64,000 bases of DNA from Oegoconia quadripuncta (GCA_949316235.1 OX438748.1:8745001-8809000), one strand, 5' to 3'. Shown: positions 9,518 to 20,044, counted from the first letter of the stretch. The notes: generated by a model not told the origin, from the sequence alone. Translations and numbers: made by a program.

Positions 9518-10216
9518 AGATCCCATCAAAAACAATACTTGTCAAAAAAACCAAGTCTCGCAACTCAGTTGTTCTGCGGTAAAAAGTTGTGAGATCCATG
9601 TAATACCAAGTCGGTTGTTAATTTATTCAGTCTCTACTTAAGCGACTTTCTGTCTTAATACGTCCAGTCTCTAAGACCACGATTGTGGTCCATAACAATT
9701 GAAAATCATTTGTGTCTGGAATCTCCGTACTCGAAGCATTAAGTTATTACGTAATAATTAACAGCATCTTATAGTGACGCATATCAATATTAAAATTCTT
9801 TAATGTTTTATATAAATATATTGAGACTTGGCCATCGCCTGAAAAGACGTGTAAATTCAATCGCCTGAAAACACATGTAAATTCAATTATTTAGTGCGAT
9901 GGCCAAGTCTCGATATATTTATATAAAACATTAAAGAATTTTAATATTGATATGCGTCACTATAAGATGCTGTTAATTATTACGTAATAACTTAATGCTT
10001 CGAGTACGGAGATTCCAGACACAAATGATTTTCAATTGTTATGGACCACAATCGTGGTCTTAGAGACTGGACGTATTAAGACAGAAAGTCGCTTAAGTAG
10101 AGACTGAATAAATTAACAACCGACTTGGTATTACATGGATCTCACAACTTTTTACCGCAGAACAACTGAGTTGCGAGACTTGGTTTTTTTGACAAGTATT
10201 GTTTTTGATGGGATCT
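9518..10216. repeat. Near-perfect palindrome, 321-bp arms
   Basis: The left arm 9518-9838 and right arm 9896-10216 are both 321 bp and inverted copies of one another. I found one mismatch near the inner end (TATATT versus TATATC). Outer ends are AGATCCCATC and GATGGGATCT. The 57-bp spacer holds two tandem 26-bp units (ATCGCCTGAAAA.ACRTGTAA type). A transcript would fold into a very long hairpin. There is no coding frame and no clear target duplication. Candidates are a fold-back/MITE-type element, a recent inverted duplication or an hpRNA locus. Confidence 0.9.
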
Positions 10217-11308
10217 AGTATTACACGTTCATTACAACTGAGAGCAATCTATTACTCTTTTATTTCTAGAATTGAGTCAATGTTTTGAACAAACTGTTCT
10301 CACCTTTAAGTGGCAATTTGTATGAAATGTACAGCAACGGCCAAGGGCGGCTCCAGCCTTGGAGTCAGAGGAGGTCACGTATTTGATGATAGTCTCATCC
10401 ATGCTTCGAAGTTCTTCTAAGGAGAAAATTGCATTTTGAACAAGCAGTAGCTTAAAAATTCGAAAATTGACTATTATAAATGTACCTACAAAATAGACCA
10501 TTTTTGTCTTTTGAGTGGAGTTCTACAGGCTGTTGATGTGATGTGAAGGAAATTCACAAGGATAATTTACATCATTTTGTTTATATTTGGATACTGCTGG
10601 TAGGTAGGAAGTCTGACGATAAGAAGTGCCATTTAGTCATGAGACAGTTATGGAATACCAATTCTTATATCAGCGTTCACATGGACTTTGGTAAACTTAA
10701 GGAAGTTACACGAGCCAAGGAACGCTGCTTTATGAATAATCGTTGGTCCATTTCCGTACAACTACTTCGCTTACACAGCTAATAAATTCATACCTAATAT
10801 TTCGTGTAGTAAACCCAAAATTCAGCTAGTTCCGAACTATCCCTAACTCGGTATTACAGGACCCTATTTAAATGGAGCGACCGAATTTTAACTGTAGATA
10901 ACTATAAACAGAGTTTAGTGGAATGAATTGCTGATACGACTATTGTGTGTAATTAACATGTAAGGATATAATATCTTTTTTTTAAATCTATATTCGGTGA
11001 CTTGTATCCATCATTAGATGACAATATCATCGTAGTTTAACCTAAGTAATTATACATAAAGTTACATAAACTAATTAATTATAAGGGAAAGGTCACAAAT
11101 TGACACATAGCCAGAGCAACATCCGAGGTGGGAAGAATGAGAGAACTTTGAAATCTAATAACCTCCATTTGTATCTTCTCATCTTCTTGAGTGTGTCAAT
11201 AAAAAAAGTTAAAGGAGACTCTGATGAGATGGATTTAATATCTATCATTGAGTACAATGCAGATAGTAACAGAAGAGATAATTGGATCCTTTTACACGAA
11301 ATGATAAT
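10217..11308. other. No gene recognised
   Basis: Frames at 10277-10501 (-) and 10543-10782 (+) have no recognisable domain. No repeats shared with the rest of the window were seen. Confidence 0.4.
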
Positions 11309-11578
11309 TCATTTGACTTCATTAAATAACCTATTTCTTTTAACTCGCAGTTCTCGCAATCTGTCAACAGTGGGACATTCAGCGACGTTTTTGGCTTCAC
11401 TTTCTTCATTTAGTTTCATAGCAGCACCCAGTGGTACTGCTACATCATAGGTGGTCAATCTACGCTTCAATCTGCGCCTGCCCTGTCTTATGAGTTTGGA
11501 TGATGTAGCAATCTGTTTCTTTTGTTTCTTACCATAACTTGGGTGAAATGTGCGGTGCGAATGACTATAATTAAATAC
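11309..11578 (-). pseudogene. Unrecognised basic 89-codon open frame
   Basis: Open minus-strand frame from an upstream stop near 11579 to TGA at 11309-11311. It reads through YSHSHRTFHPSYGKKQKKQ, SSKLIRQGRRRLKRRLTTYD, VPLGAAMKLNEESEAKNV and PTVDRLRELRVKRNRLFNEV. The first internal Met is late, so this would be a 3' exon or a 5'-truncated retrocopy rather than a whole gene. A possible splice acceptor (TTTAATTATAG) lies just before the SHSHRT codons. The charged, arginine/lysine-rich composition looks less random than neighbouring frames, but I do not recognise the family. Confidence 0.35.
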
Positions 11579-13340
11579 TCACTATAAATGTCTTCTTCTC
11601 ATGTAAGTGACATTTGTCTTTTATGAGAATAAAGTATCTTTAGACCTATCTGTCCCTGTATTTGGATGCAGTTTTTTTTCTATTTCATCCGTTATAGTGG
11701 CTTTGTTCAGATCCAAATGTTGCATTATATATACTACATATATATAATACTACATATATATATAAATACATGCACTGTACGGCTTTTTTTCACTGCGAAA
11801 AGGTATGGACCATAATTTACTATGAGGGCCTAGTAAGATTGTTTAGTGTGTGTTAGCCTGGTTGCTACCATTTAAGGTATTCTAAATGGGAAATGTGTAA
11901 AAAAGGTGTACATGTATGCACGTCCCTGTGTCTTCCTTTTCATTTTAGTATTTCAAAGAAATAATCTATGAAACCTACCTGTGCTCTAAAATTAAACACA
12001 ATTTTTAAACGACTTCATATAAGTTAAGTTACTTTCAACGGAGACGGGGGCTAAGCGCAGGTCCGCTGAGAATAAAAGACATTAAGCAAAAAAATAAAGG
12101 TATTAAGCTTAATGGAAAAGTTGGAACAGTCCTTAGAACGACGTAATTGTTCATAATATAATGCGTATTACCTTTTATAACTAATTTTTTTGTGCCATGT
12201 TGAGGAGCGACTACTGTCTCCCTCATCTGAGATAGATACTTTCCACTTCGTGGAAGCGTGCTTATAACACTTTTGACCAATAATGAAATCGTTATAGAAC
12301 TATGTCCCTTACGTATTTCCAAGCATTCTTGGAACGGGTAATCATTATTACTCTCGTTAGTCTTACTATTGTTATTATTATTGAAATGAAAATGAAAAAA
12401 TATTTTTTGATGTCAGCGCCAATCTTTAAATCCGTCTACATTAAAATGACTGTAACCATTTTGTCACCAACTTCGAAAAATATTTATTTCAAATAGAAAT
12501 AATAATAATAAAGGTCGTGAAATTATGTGTATGGAAAAAATATACAAACGGCCAAATTGAGAACCTCCTAATTTTTGAAGAAGTTAATGTTTTATTAAAG
12601 AATCGGGTCATTACCAGAAATGATACGCTCGAAATAGGAAAACAGATTCATTTACCACAACGCAATGTCTGCTGGAGCAAACTTTGTCCTTCGTGGACGA
12701 AGGAAAAGGTTTTTACGCCCGATAATAAATAAACATCAAATGTTCCACTCGCTGCAACAACTGTATTTTATTATCCAAATATTGAACTTAGAAAGCCATC
12801 CATTCCTATTTAATAAGGCACCTTAACTATCCAAGGAATTATGTAAAATGTAAGTGCAAATATTTATACATTCGGAGATAAAACGATGATTCATTTTAAA
12901 GAGCTACGTTTGAAAAATAAATCTATCGAGCAAACTTTCGCCAATCATGAGCGTAATTTCCATTTATTTATATTGGACCCTCATGTATGCGTGTTCCAAA
13001 TATTAAAGTTATGTATGTCACCATTGCTGAGAAATATCTGTCTCCAAAATGAGTAAATTTTTCCTATCGTATCTTGAGTGAGCCTTAATTGAAATCTAAT
13101 AGTACAACCAACACTTCAAAAAATATTGATGCCACTATGCATAGCACTTGAAAGTAAGTTTGTGGTTGCGACCAGATACAATTAGAAGTTTGTGTATGTA
13201 TGGGGAGAATAATTAATGGTGGTTGTAGTCATAAAACTTATATGATTGAATCAATCCAACTTCCATCCAACTAATCACAAGTTCTTTATTGTATCATTAA
13301 TAAAAACCTTTATAACATTGATATTATACTTTTAATATTA
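11579..13340. other. No gene; AT microsatellite and repeat relics
   Basis: A TA-rich microsatellite with repeated CTACATATATAT units lies at about 11727-11770. ATAATAATAAAGGTCGTGAA (12500-12520) is the end of repeat R type, and ACGGCCAAATTGAGAACCTC (12548-12567) matches a relic at about 33903. Remaining frames are not recognised. Confidence 0.45.
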
Positions 13341-13344
13341 ACCT

Positions 13345-13400
13345 ATATTACATGTATAACTTCACGACCTTTATCCCAAATGGGGTGGTCTAAGATATCT
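13345..13400 (-). repeat. Repeat R 3' end relic
   Basis: CACGACCTTTATCCCAAATG, GGGTGGTCTAAGATATCTCT: the reversed 3' end of repeat R (compare 42480-42520). Confidence 0.55.
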
Positions 13401-13504
13401 CTGTGTTTTTAATACTTGAAGCAACATCCAATATATAATATACAAGCAATGGAAAATTAAAAAAATATTGCAATAACCCAACAAATTTTATTAATAATAC
13501 CAAT

Positions 13505-13690
13505 GAAAAAGTTTGGATGTTTGTTGGTCCATCACGGTGAAACGACTGAATCGATTTCGTTCAAATACGTACACGCGTAGAAAACGTCCTGGAACAAGAT
13601 GTAGTATATTTTATATCAAATAAAACGTTCCCTAGGGATAACTTACGAACAACTCCTCCTCGATAAAGTAAGCAACAAAGTGGAATACTA
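13505..13690 (-). repeat. Repeat G, diverged
   Basis: AAAGTTTGGATGTTTGTTGG, CGACTGAATCGATTTCGTTC, AACTCCTCCTCGATAAAGTA. It follows the layout of the reversed copy at 33257-33437 but is more decayed. Confidence 0.5.
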
Positions 13691-13930
13691 GTTTGTAACA
13701 AAAACTTAAATTCATAGTAGAACATGCCTCGATGTCACTAATCACGAGCTTTAAATATTCCTATATTCGGTTATCACGTGAAAAGTATACTTAACATTGG
13801 ACATTAAGTGTGATTTCTAGAATACGCCGAGATTATATTTGTGGGAAACTGTGATCAGTGAACTAATACATGTGTATGTCGAAGGATGTTTCTTTATTTA
13901 TTTAAATATTACTACTGTGGACTTAAAATG

Positions 13931-14480
13931 TCATCGTCATCATCTTATTTAAACTGCTGCTGACCATAGGCCTCCCCCATAGAATTACAGAGTGACCGGT
14001 TGGAAGCGGCCTGTATCCAGCGAATTCCCGCGACCTTTATCAGGTCGTCTGTCCACCTACGCTGAGATTGCCAGCGCGTGGTCTCTACTCGAGAACTTTA
14101 ATCACCCACCTGCCATCAGTTCTTCGAGCTATGTGCCAGCCCACTGTCACTTTAACCTGCTAATCCGCTGGGCTATATCAGCTACCTTCGTCCGTCAACG
14201 GCTTTCGTCATTCCTGGTTCGATCACGTAGTGAAACGCCGAGCATCGCCCTCTCCATAGCTCATTACGTGACCCTAATGAGACCCATAGTGAGAGACCAC
14301 GTTTCAGTACTATGAGTTATCACTGGTAACACACATTGATTAAATACTTTCGTCTTCAAGCACTGAGCTATTTTGGACACGAAGACGTTGCGCAGGTTTC
14401 AAAACGCTGATCATCCGATTCGTTGATTGGCTTCTCTTGTCGAAGTTGGACCTGACTGGACTTTCATTATGTATTACGAC
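13931..14480 (-). pseudogene. RTE-clade LINE, RT C-terminal region, broken
   Basis: Minus-strand segments read in order FNQCVLPV-like, TETWSLTMGLIRV, AMERAMLGVSLRDRTRNDES, RTKVADIAQRISRLKWQWAG and, near the end, DDLIKVAGIRWIQAASNRS and GEAYGQQQFK. These are hallmark C-terminal blocks of RTE/BovB-type LINE polyproteins. Stops and frameshifts separate the blocks. The 3' end carries the CATCATC tail (antisense GATGATGACGATGACAT type). 5' truncated. Confidence 0.8.
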
Positions 14481-14814
14481 TCAACACCTATACTATACCT
14501 AAAGCCAGCTACTAATTTATTAGTTAATATTTTTAAACAATCACTGTTAGGTACTTAAACCATGTACAAAAATTAGTAATAAGATTGTAGGAAGTGAAAC
14601 CTTAAAATTTACGTATCACACAGCCATCTAAATAACTTCGTTGTTTTTGAAGTATTATTTATAGGACTTGTATATTATACCACCTTTTTGGGATATAAAT
14701 TTAATCATTGGTAAAGCAGTCTCTGCGTATGAGGAATGAGGGTTTCAGCAACACGTGATGACAGAATGCTCACTTAATTTATTGAAACATTTTTTTTCCT
14801 TTGGGGACTATTTT

Positions 14815-14965
14815 ATTTATTTATTTAACACTTTATTGTATATAAGCATACACGTCAAACAAAAACAAAAAAAAACAGGAGAATATTAAAATATACAAAA
14901 GGCGAGCTTATCTCTATAAGAGATCTATAGAGTAAGAGATATTTTAGTACATTTTTTTACTTTAT
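14815..14965 (-). repeat. LINE 3' end, antisense
   Basis: ATTTATTTAACACTTTATTG, then ACAAAAGGCGAGCTTATCTC and AGAGATCTATAGAGTAAGAG: the reversed poly-A-signal region and 3' UTR of a CR1/Jockey-type element. The ATTTATTT stretch is the A-rich tail seen from the other strand. Confidence 0.55.
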
Positions 14966-15985
14966 CAAAATAGCTGAATGTGATTTTGTGTATTCTTGTA
15001 TCACGTATCATCTAATGAATGTTGTTTTACTAAACGCATAACGATTACTTTACGTAATGGGTTTATGAGTGATTTAAAAGTAATAATAGTAAAAGTAATA
15101 AATAAGCAGAATTCAGCAGTTCAGCAGTTCAGGAGTTTATTGTGTTAGGGTCTTAGGAAATTGAAATCAATTTAATATTTTATAAATGTCTCAGTGTGCT
15201 ACTTTTAAATGTAATACCAAAGTTGTAAATTAGAAAAAATGCTTCTAAACTCAAAATGTAGGTATGGCGTATGAACGACAGACGTTAGGTAGAGTGAGTG
15301 AGTGAGAGAGGCTTATGACATCTAACGGGAGAAAAAGGGAGTTTGCATCCCCATTGCAGCATTTGCAACTCATGCTTCGTTAGCTCGCTAATTTGATACA
15401 AGTAATGGGAAACCTGTGTATGATAAAATTATAACAATGATGATTCCGAAATTTAAAATAAACTGACCTAATGGAAAGCTCGTCGTTTTAATCGTGCAAG
15501 TACCGATTTATGAGGACATTATGATGCAACTGGACCGGATTAAAATGTGAACAGAGGAAATGGTAACAGAGTTGCACACAAGTTAATTGCAACATTTGCA
15601 ACTGACTGAATTTTAATTCGTGCAAGAGTTACGGTTTTAATTGAAACTATGCTAATGAAGTGAGATTTGATAGCACATTAAATTACAATGTTGTCATTTT
15701 TAGGGGAATGTACTATATTATGTTATCTTGTACTAATTTGGGATAAACGGACTGTTTCATTTTACATGAATCCGATGTGAAAGTACCGAAAGTAAGCCTG
15801 GTTTTATTAAAAAAAAAAACACTATTTGTATTTATTTAGGGTAATTAATTTTACATAAATTATACAGCGAAGTAAGAAATTTATCTGGTTATAAACAAAA
15901 AATACATACAGCAGAAAATAGAATCTCCTTCTTTTCTGAATTTTGATTGAAGTCAATTAATAAATGACCGACCGCGTCCTAAACA
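14966..15985. other. No gene; single-copy-looking DNA
   Basis: A short triplicate of CAGTTCAG (15112-15135) and GTGAGTGAGTGAGAGAG (15294-15310). Otherwise no match to the repeats in the window and no coding signal. Confidence 0.45.
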
Positions 15986-16290
15986 TCACATTACTCCACT
16001 CTAAGACCCAAATTGCTGACGTAGCGCAAACTATATTGGAACCGAGCTGGCAGTGTCTGAAGAAAGCCAGATGACTCGTAAGCGAAAATCACCGTCACCA
16101 TGCAAGAAGGCGTCACGGCAGACCGAAGAGTGGGCCAAAATCATCACCACCTGGAGGTGGGCTCCAGAAAGAAGGCGAAGACCGAAAAGGAGATGACGGA
16201 CGAGCTGAATAAGTTCCCGCAGCGACTGGTTGGAGGAATTCGAGACAATGAGGCGTTGAGAGAGAGGATCCAGGCTTTTGCCCAGTAGTG
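15986..16290 (+). pseudogene. RTE-clade LINE extreme C-terminus
   Basis: One frame gives EEWAKIITTWRWAPERRRR and the next gives TDELNKFPQRLVGGIRDNEA, LRERIQAFAQ and a stop near 16286. Together they match the RRPKRRW.DD...AFAQ ending of RTE-type LINE proteins. A single frameshift near 16185-16200 breaks the reading. GC-rich relative to its flanks. Confidence 0.65.
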
Positions 16291-16553
16291 CGACCACGCC
16301 GTCTCTTAAACAACAAGTAGGTTATAACACTTACTTTGTATGTTGCTAATTGACAACAACGCTCCTATTATTATTGCTATTAATTGCAGAATTTTAGAGC
16401 TATCTGTATTCAGGTGCTAACACGAAGCCTTTAAAAATAAAGATTTATGAATAGGAAAGAATATGAGACTACTCATGTGTTATGCGCACGTAGCTCTGAA
16501 CAATTTGTTCATCAAATATTGGCGCCTGATAATTTTATTAAACCTAAACTATA

Positions 16554-16821
16554 CAGGGCGTCCCAAAGTTATGGGACATGAAGGGGAAGTACCTTAAATA
16601 TTGTAGATAGTGAATTTTGCTCAAAGAAGACTTTATGTTATTTTTAAAAGTTAGTAATTCTGCATTCATAGATTTTCTAAAAATTACTTGCTTCGGCTGG
16701 GAATCGAACCGACTTAAATGTGAAAAAAAAAACACCCTACTTTTATGATGCCAATCGAAAGAATAGCTAAAAAATAATAACTCTGCCTAAGTAACATAGT
16801 ATTTTAAAAGAAAGGAACAAC
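16554..16821 (+). repeat. Left TIR of the element
   Basis: Begins CAGGGCGTCCCAAAG. Carries CTTCGGCTGGGAATCGAACC, the reverse of a tRNA B-box-like string, mirrored in the right TIR. Confidence 0.88.
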
Positions 16822-16826
16822 ATAAA

Positions 16827-17198
16827 ATGATTGAGTCAAATTTCAAGAAAGTTATTTTAATTTTCCAACAAGATGGAGCTCCGGCTCATAATAGTCGGAG
16901 AGCAGCAGATTTTCTAAATGAATGTTTTCCTACATGGATTGGTACAAATGGACCGATTAGATGGCCGGCCAGATCCCCGGACCTCACACCATTAGATTTC
17001 TTCTTTTGGGGATACGTGAAAGATATGCTATACAAAAAGCGATACGAGAACGTAGGCGAGTTGCAAACAGAATTGTGCCATATCACATCGAGTGTTCACC
17101 ATAAAATGATTAGAAAATCAACAGGCAGCGGGCTCATTAAAAGATTGGCGATTTGCGTAAGACAAGAGGGATCACATTTTGAGCATTTAATTAATTAA
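16827..17198 (+). pseudogene. C-terminal third of a DD-D transposase
   Basis: A 123-residue frame. FQQDGAPAHNSRRAADFL holds the second catalytic Asp (residue 16). RSPDLTPLDFFFWGYVKDML holds the third (residue 57). The spacing is 40 residues, wider than the 34 of classical mariner, which places it with the DD39-41D-type branch of the IS630-Tc1-mariner superfamily. The DNA-binding domain and first Asp are absent. It begins only 5 bp after the left TIR, so the Met is probably internal to the original protein. Not catalytic. Confidence 0.82.
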
Positions 17199-17276
17199 TT
17201 TACAAAAAAATACCTACTTAATTGACTACGGCAGTTTCATGTATGTTTTTTATTTGATTAAAATGATTAATTTCAC

Positions 17277-17544
17277 GTTGTTCCTTTCTTTTAAAATACT
17301 ATGTTACTTAGGCAGAGTTATTATTTTTTAGCTATTCTTTCGATTGGCATCATAAAAGTAGGGTGTTTTTTTTTTCACATTTGAGTCGGTTCGATTCCCA
17401 GCCGAAGCAAATAATTTTTAGAAAATCTATGAATGCAGAATTACTAACTTTTAAAAATAACATAAAGTCTTCTTTGAGCAAAATTCACTATCTACGATAT
17501 TTAAGGTACTTCCCCTTCATGTCCCATAACTTTGGGACGCCCTG
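17277..17544 (-). repeat. Right TIR of the element
   Basis: Inverted copy of 16554-16821, ending TTTGGGACGCCCTG before the TA duplication. Confidence 0.88.
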
Positions 17545-17607
17545 TATATTGCTTGACCCTATTCTTGCAAATAAATATTTCATCTCCTCATTCTCGATTT
17601 TGTCTTA

Positions 17608-17935
17608 GGCCCGTATTAATAAACCATTCTCAAGATTGAGAACAGTGTTGTGACCGGTCTCAAAACGTGTTGATTAATAAACCTAACTTGAGACCTGAAA
17701 CGCACATGTTTACTCAAGCAGTACTCACTTGAGAGGTGCGTGTATTAATAAACGAAACTCAAGACTATCATTCATTCGCCGCTGAGGCCAATACTTGAGA
17801 AGTGATCTCAGCTGAGTAGACCTCAAGATTGGTTTATAAATTAGCAGGGAGCTTGAGATAGCGTCAATTCTTAAGACGCATCTCGGGTGATACAGCCTCA
17901 AGACTTGTATTGACATTGGTTTATTATTACGGGCC
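17608..17935. mobile_element. Harbinger-like MITE, 328 bp
   Basis: Ends GGCCCGTATTAATAAACCA and TGGTTTATTATTACGGGCC are inverted with one difference. TTA flanks both sides (17605-17607, 17936-17938), the target size and sequence typical of PIF/Harbinger elements. The inside is rich in CTCAAGA/CTTGAG blocks and has no protein. A relic end of the same family is at 7425. Confidence 0.75.
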
Positions 17936-17938
17936 TTA

Positions 17939-18399
17939 GACACTTTTTGTAACAACATCCACAGAAAACCCTTCTGGTTGTCTTTATTATTTTCCTGCCT
18001 AGGACGTTCACTTCAATACCAAAGTTACAAGTAAATCCATACAATACAATGAAGTGCTCTACGCTGCGCTCCTGTCGAGGTATACCGCCAACATTTCACT
18101 CAACCCCTTTTTTCTTGCATCTAACATCTGCATTACCACCAAGCATTTTGTTTAACACGAAGGGTCGAGGGTCATTGCACGGTGGCGTGCTGGGGAAGTG
18201 TTAACAGCGGGGCGGGCCTGCGCTATCTCGTATCTCGGCGAGGCAATTGCACTTGTCAGCCAGCCTTCGCCTTCGCTTCCTTATCCACTGCTCCCCTATA
18301 CAATAGTACCGCGGGTCGACCACAGTAAACATAGCAAACAGTATAAAGTCGTAATTTATGTTTTATGGCTGTATGTGTACTTATAAAGGGTAAAATTAA
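17939..18399. other. No gene; GC-rich patch
   Basis: 18170-18320 is GC-rich (AGCGGGGCGGGCCTGCGC) and precedes the fold-back element. A 62-codon frame here is not recognised. It might be regulatory, but nothing in the sequence decides it. Confidence 0.35.
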
Positions 18400-18837
18400 A
18401 ATTCGTGTAATTCCTGTTTACTGGTGACTTTACTCCTGATTAGGAACAACATTCGCCAAGGAACCACAGTCGAATTCGACAAAAAAATTTCGATTACCCA
18501 TACAAAGTAAACCATTCTGAAAGCACCTTTAGTATGGAAGTCCAACAATTTTCGGCTGAGTTCGGTTATAGTTCGTAGTGGAAGTTGATCGTAATCGGAC
18601 CGTGGAGTTACCAGCCGAAAATTGAAGTCCAACAATTTTCGGCTGAATTCGGCTATGGTTCGTAGTGGAAGTTGATCGTAATCGGACCGTGGAGTTACCA
18701 GCCGAAACTTGTTGGACTTCCATTTATGCTTTCAGAATGGTTTACTTTATGGGTAATCGAAATTTTTTGATCGAATTCGAAGGAAAGTTATTCGTAATCA
18801 AGAGTGGCGTTGTCAGTTAATGGGAATCACACGAATT
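18400..18837. mobile_element. Fold-back element with tandem inner repeat
   Basis: Outer inverted arms of about 110-135 bp start AATTCGTGTAATTCC and end GGGAATCACACGAATT, with strongly conserved inner arms (TTTCGATTACCCATA, AGTAAACCATTCTGAAAGC). Inside are two tandem 87-bp units beginning at 18537 and 18624. Each runs from CAATTTTCGGCTGA to CCAGCCGAAA and is itself capped by inverted ends. Frames here encode the same peptide twice because of the tandem repeat and are not genes. Confidence 0.8.
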
Positions 18838-18854
18838 CCATGATAATATTTCTA

Positions 18855-18980
18855 TGTTACCTCCTGCAGCCTAAACGGCTTCACCGATTTTAAAGTGCAA
18901 TATATCGTTAGATTCGTTTGGATCGCTCTGGTGAAAATGATAAACCCTCGAATGTATTAGATAATCATCAAGGTTAAATT
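18855..18980 (+). repeat. Repeat E, diverged
   Basis: GTTACCTCCTGCAGCCTAAA, CGGCTTCACCGATTTTAAAG, TGCAATATATCGTTAG: same order as 51035-51080. Confidence 0.5.
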
Positions 18981-19328
18981 ATTTTTGAGGCTGTCGACGA
19001 ATACGGTATTCCCAGAATCCTCTTTCCTTTTCGGGGCCTCAACTAAAAATTTATAGCATGAGCAGTCAGTTCAGCTCTTTGTGTCGTCATTCCTTAAGGT
19101 CTATATTTGGCACATAGCAATTCTCGTGGAAAGAATTCCTGGAAAAATTTCCTGCAGATCTTTAGAAATTCTTGTATGACGCTTATTATGTGATTTTACA
19201 CGTAATTTATTACGTTGTTGATATTGCCATTGATTGATTTCAAATAAGTGTTTGTGGTATATTTGGAAAAAAATGGTGACTTGGCACAGTCTTCAGCTAT
19301 AATTACGACGTTATACGGATTGGGGCTA
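18981..19328. other. No gene seen
   Basis: No coding signal and no repeat shared with other parts of the window. Confidence 0.4.
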
Positions 19329-19582
19329 GGTTTGGCGACGGGGCTAGGTGGGGCGGTGTGAGGCGCGATCGTGCCCCCGGGGGAGAGTGCTCTAGTGTAC
19401 GGGTAGGGTACGGGGCTTGGAAGCTGCCTATGCGTACTCAGGTCTTCCCTACTGCCGAGGACGGTCGCCGCGGTGTTTTAGTGAGTATACAGTGGTGAGT
19501 CTCACATAACCGTGTTGTCGTCCCCCAGGCGAGCGCTATCTGTAGTGCACTTCCCCGCGTATAAAAAAAAGGTTTGGCGACG
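19329..19582 (+). mobile_element. 230-bp retroposon with 12-bp target duplication
   Basis: GGTTTGGCGACG occurs at 19329-19340 and again at 19571-19582. Between them is a GC-rich 230-bp insert that ends in TATAAAAAAAA, so duplication plus A tail prove retroposition. The body includes GCCGAGGACGGTCGCCGCGG, TCGTCCCCCAGGCGAGCGC and GTAGTGCACTTCCCCGCG, the look of an abundant lepidopteran LINE 3' UTR. No tRNA-like boxes were seen. Confidence 0.8.
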
Positions 19583-19804
19583 CTGTGTTGATTAGCTCTT
19601 TTATTGTCTATCTTCAATAGTACTGAAGTACATTGCCATCTGTCAAATTCCACCATTGGTAGTATTTCCAGTCAATATCGATTAATGGCGAAGGTAATGG
19701 CAACGTCATTCATTAGGTACCATTGAACGTAAACCATTTGATTCGCCTGTTGCGCTTCTAATCTTGCGGTGTAATATTGCTTAATTGATTTACCGCTCAG
19801 TTTT

Positions 19805-19868
19805 TATACTGTGGCATAAAGTTGCGCTTTCGAGTTCAGTTTTAGTGCTCGACTTAACAATTGTAAGT
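19805..19868 (+). promoter_or_regulatory. Candidate core promoter and tiny first exon
   Basis: TATAC at 19805 lies 33 bp before the A of an arthropod-type initiator (TTCAGTT, A at 19838). A consensus splice donor, GTAAGT, starts at 19863, giving a possible 25-nt noncoding first exon. The spacing suits insect TATA/Inr promoters, but such motifs also occur by chance and no downstream exon was identified. Confidence 0.25.
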
Positions 19869-20044
19869 GCTGTCTTTGTGCTATAATGTATTGTCTTTTT
19901 CTACATTGTAGAGTTCGGGCGTAATTGAAATCCTGGGTGAAGCATTGTCACTGACAAGTATGTCTAAGAAATGCTATTAAGAAAACGGAAAATATAGAAC
20001 AACTAAGGACAGTGTTATAGATTAGTAACTTTATAATAATGTAT

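Larger units (their letters stand above)
16554..17544 (+). mobile_element. Deleted Tc1/mariner-superfamily element, 268-bp TIRs
   Basis: A 991-bp element with ends CAGGGCGTCCCAAAGTTATG and its complement, flanked by TA target duplications (16552-16553 and 17545-17546). The TIRs (16554-16821 and 17277-17544) are both 268 bp and almost identical. Between them is only the last third of a transposase, so this is an internally deleted, non-autonomous derivative. Near-identical arms suggest either fairly recent movement or gene conversion. Confidence 0.9.

Noticed and set aside
16544..16735. Minus frame 16544-16735 and plus frame 17363-17608, sharing a peptide
   Set aside because: They are the two TIR arms of one transposon read outward-to-inward, hence the near-identical peptides; not genes.
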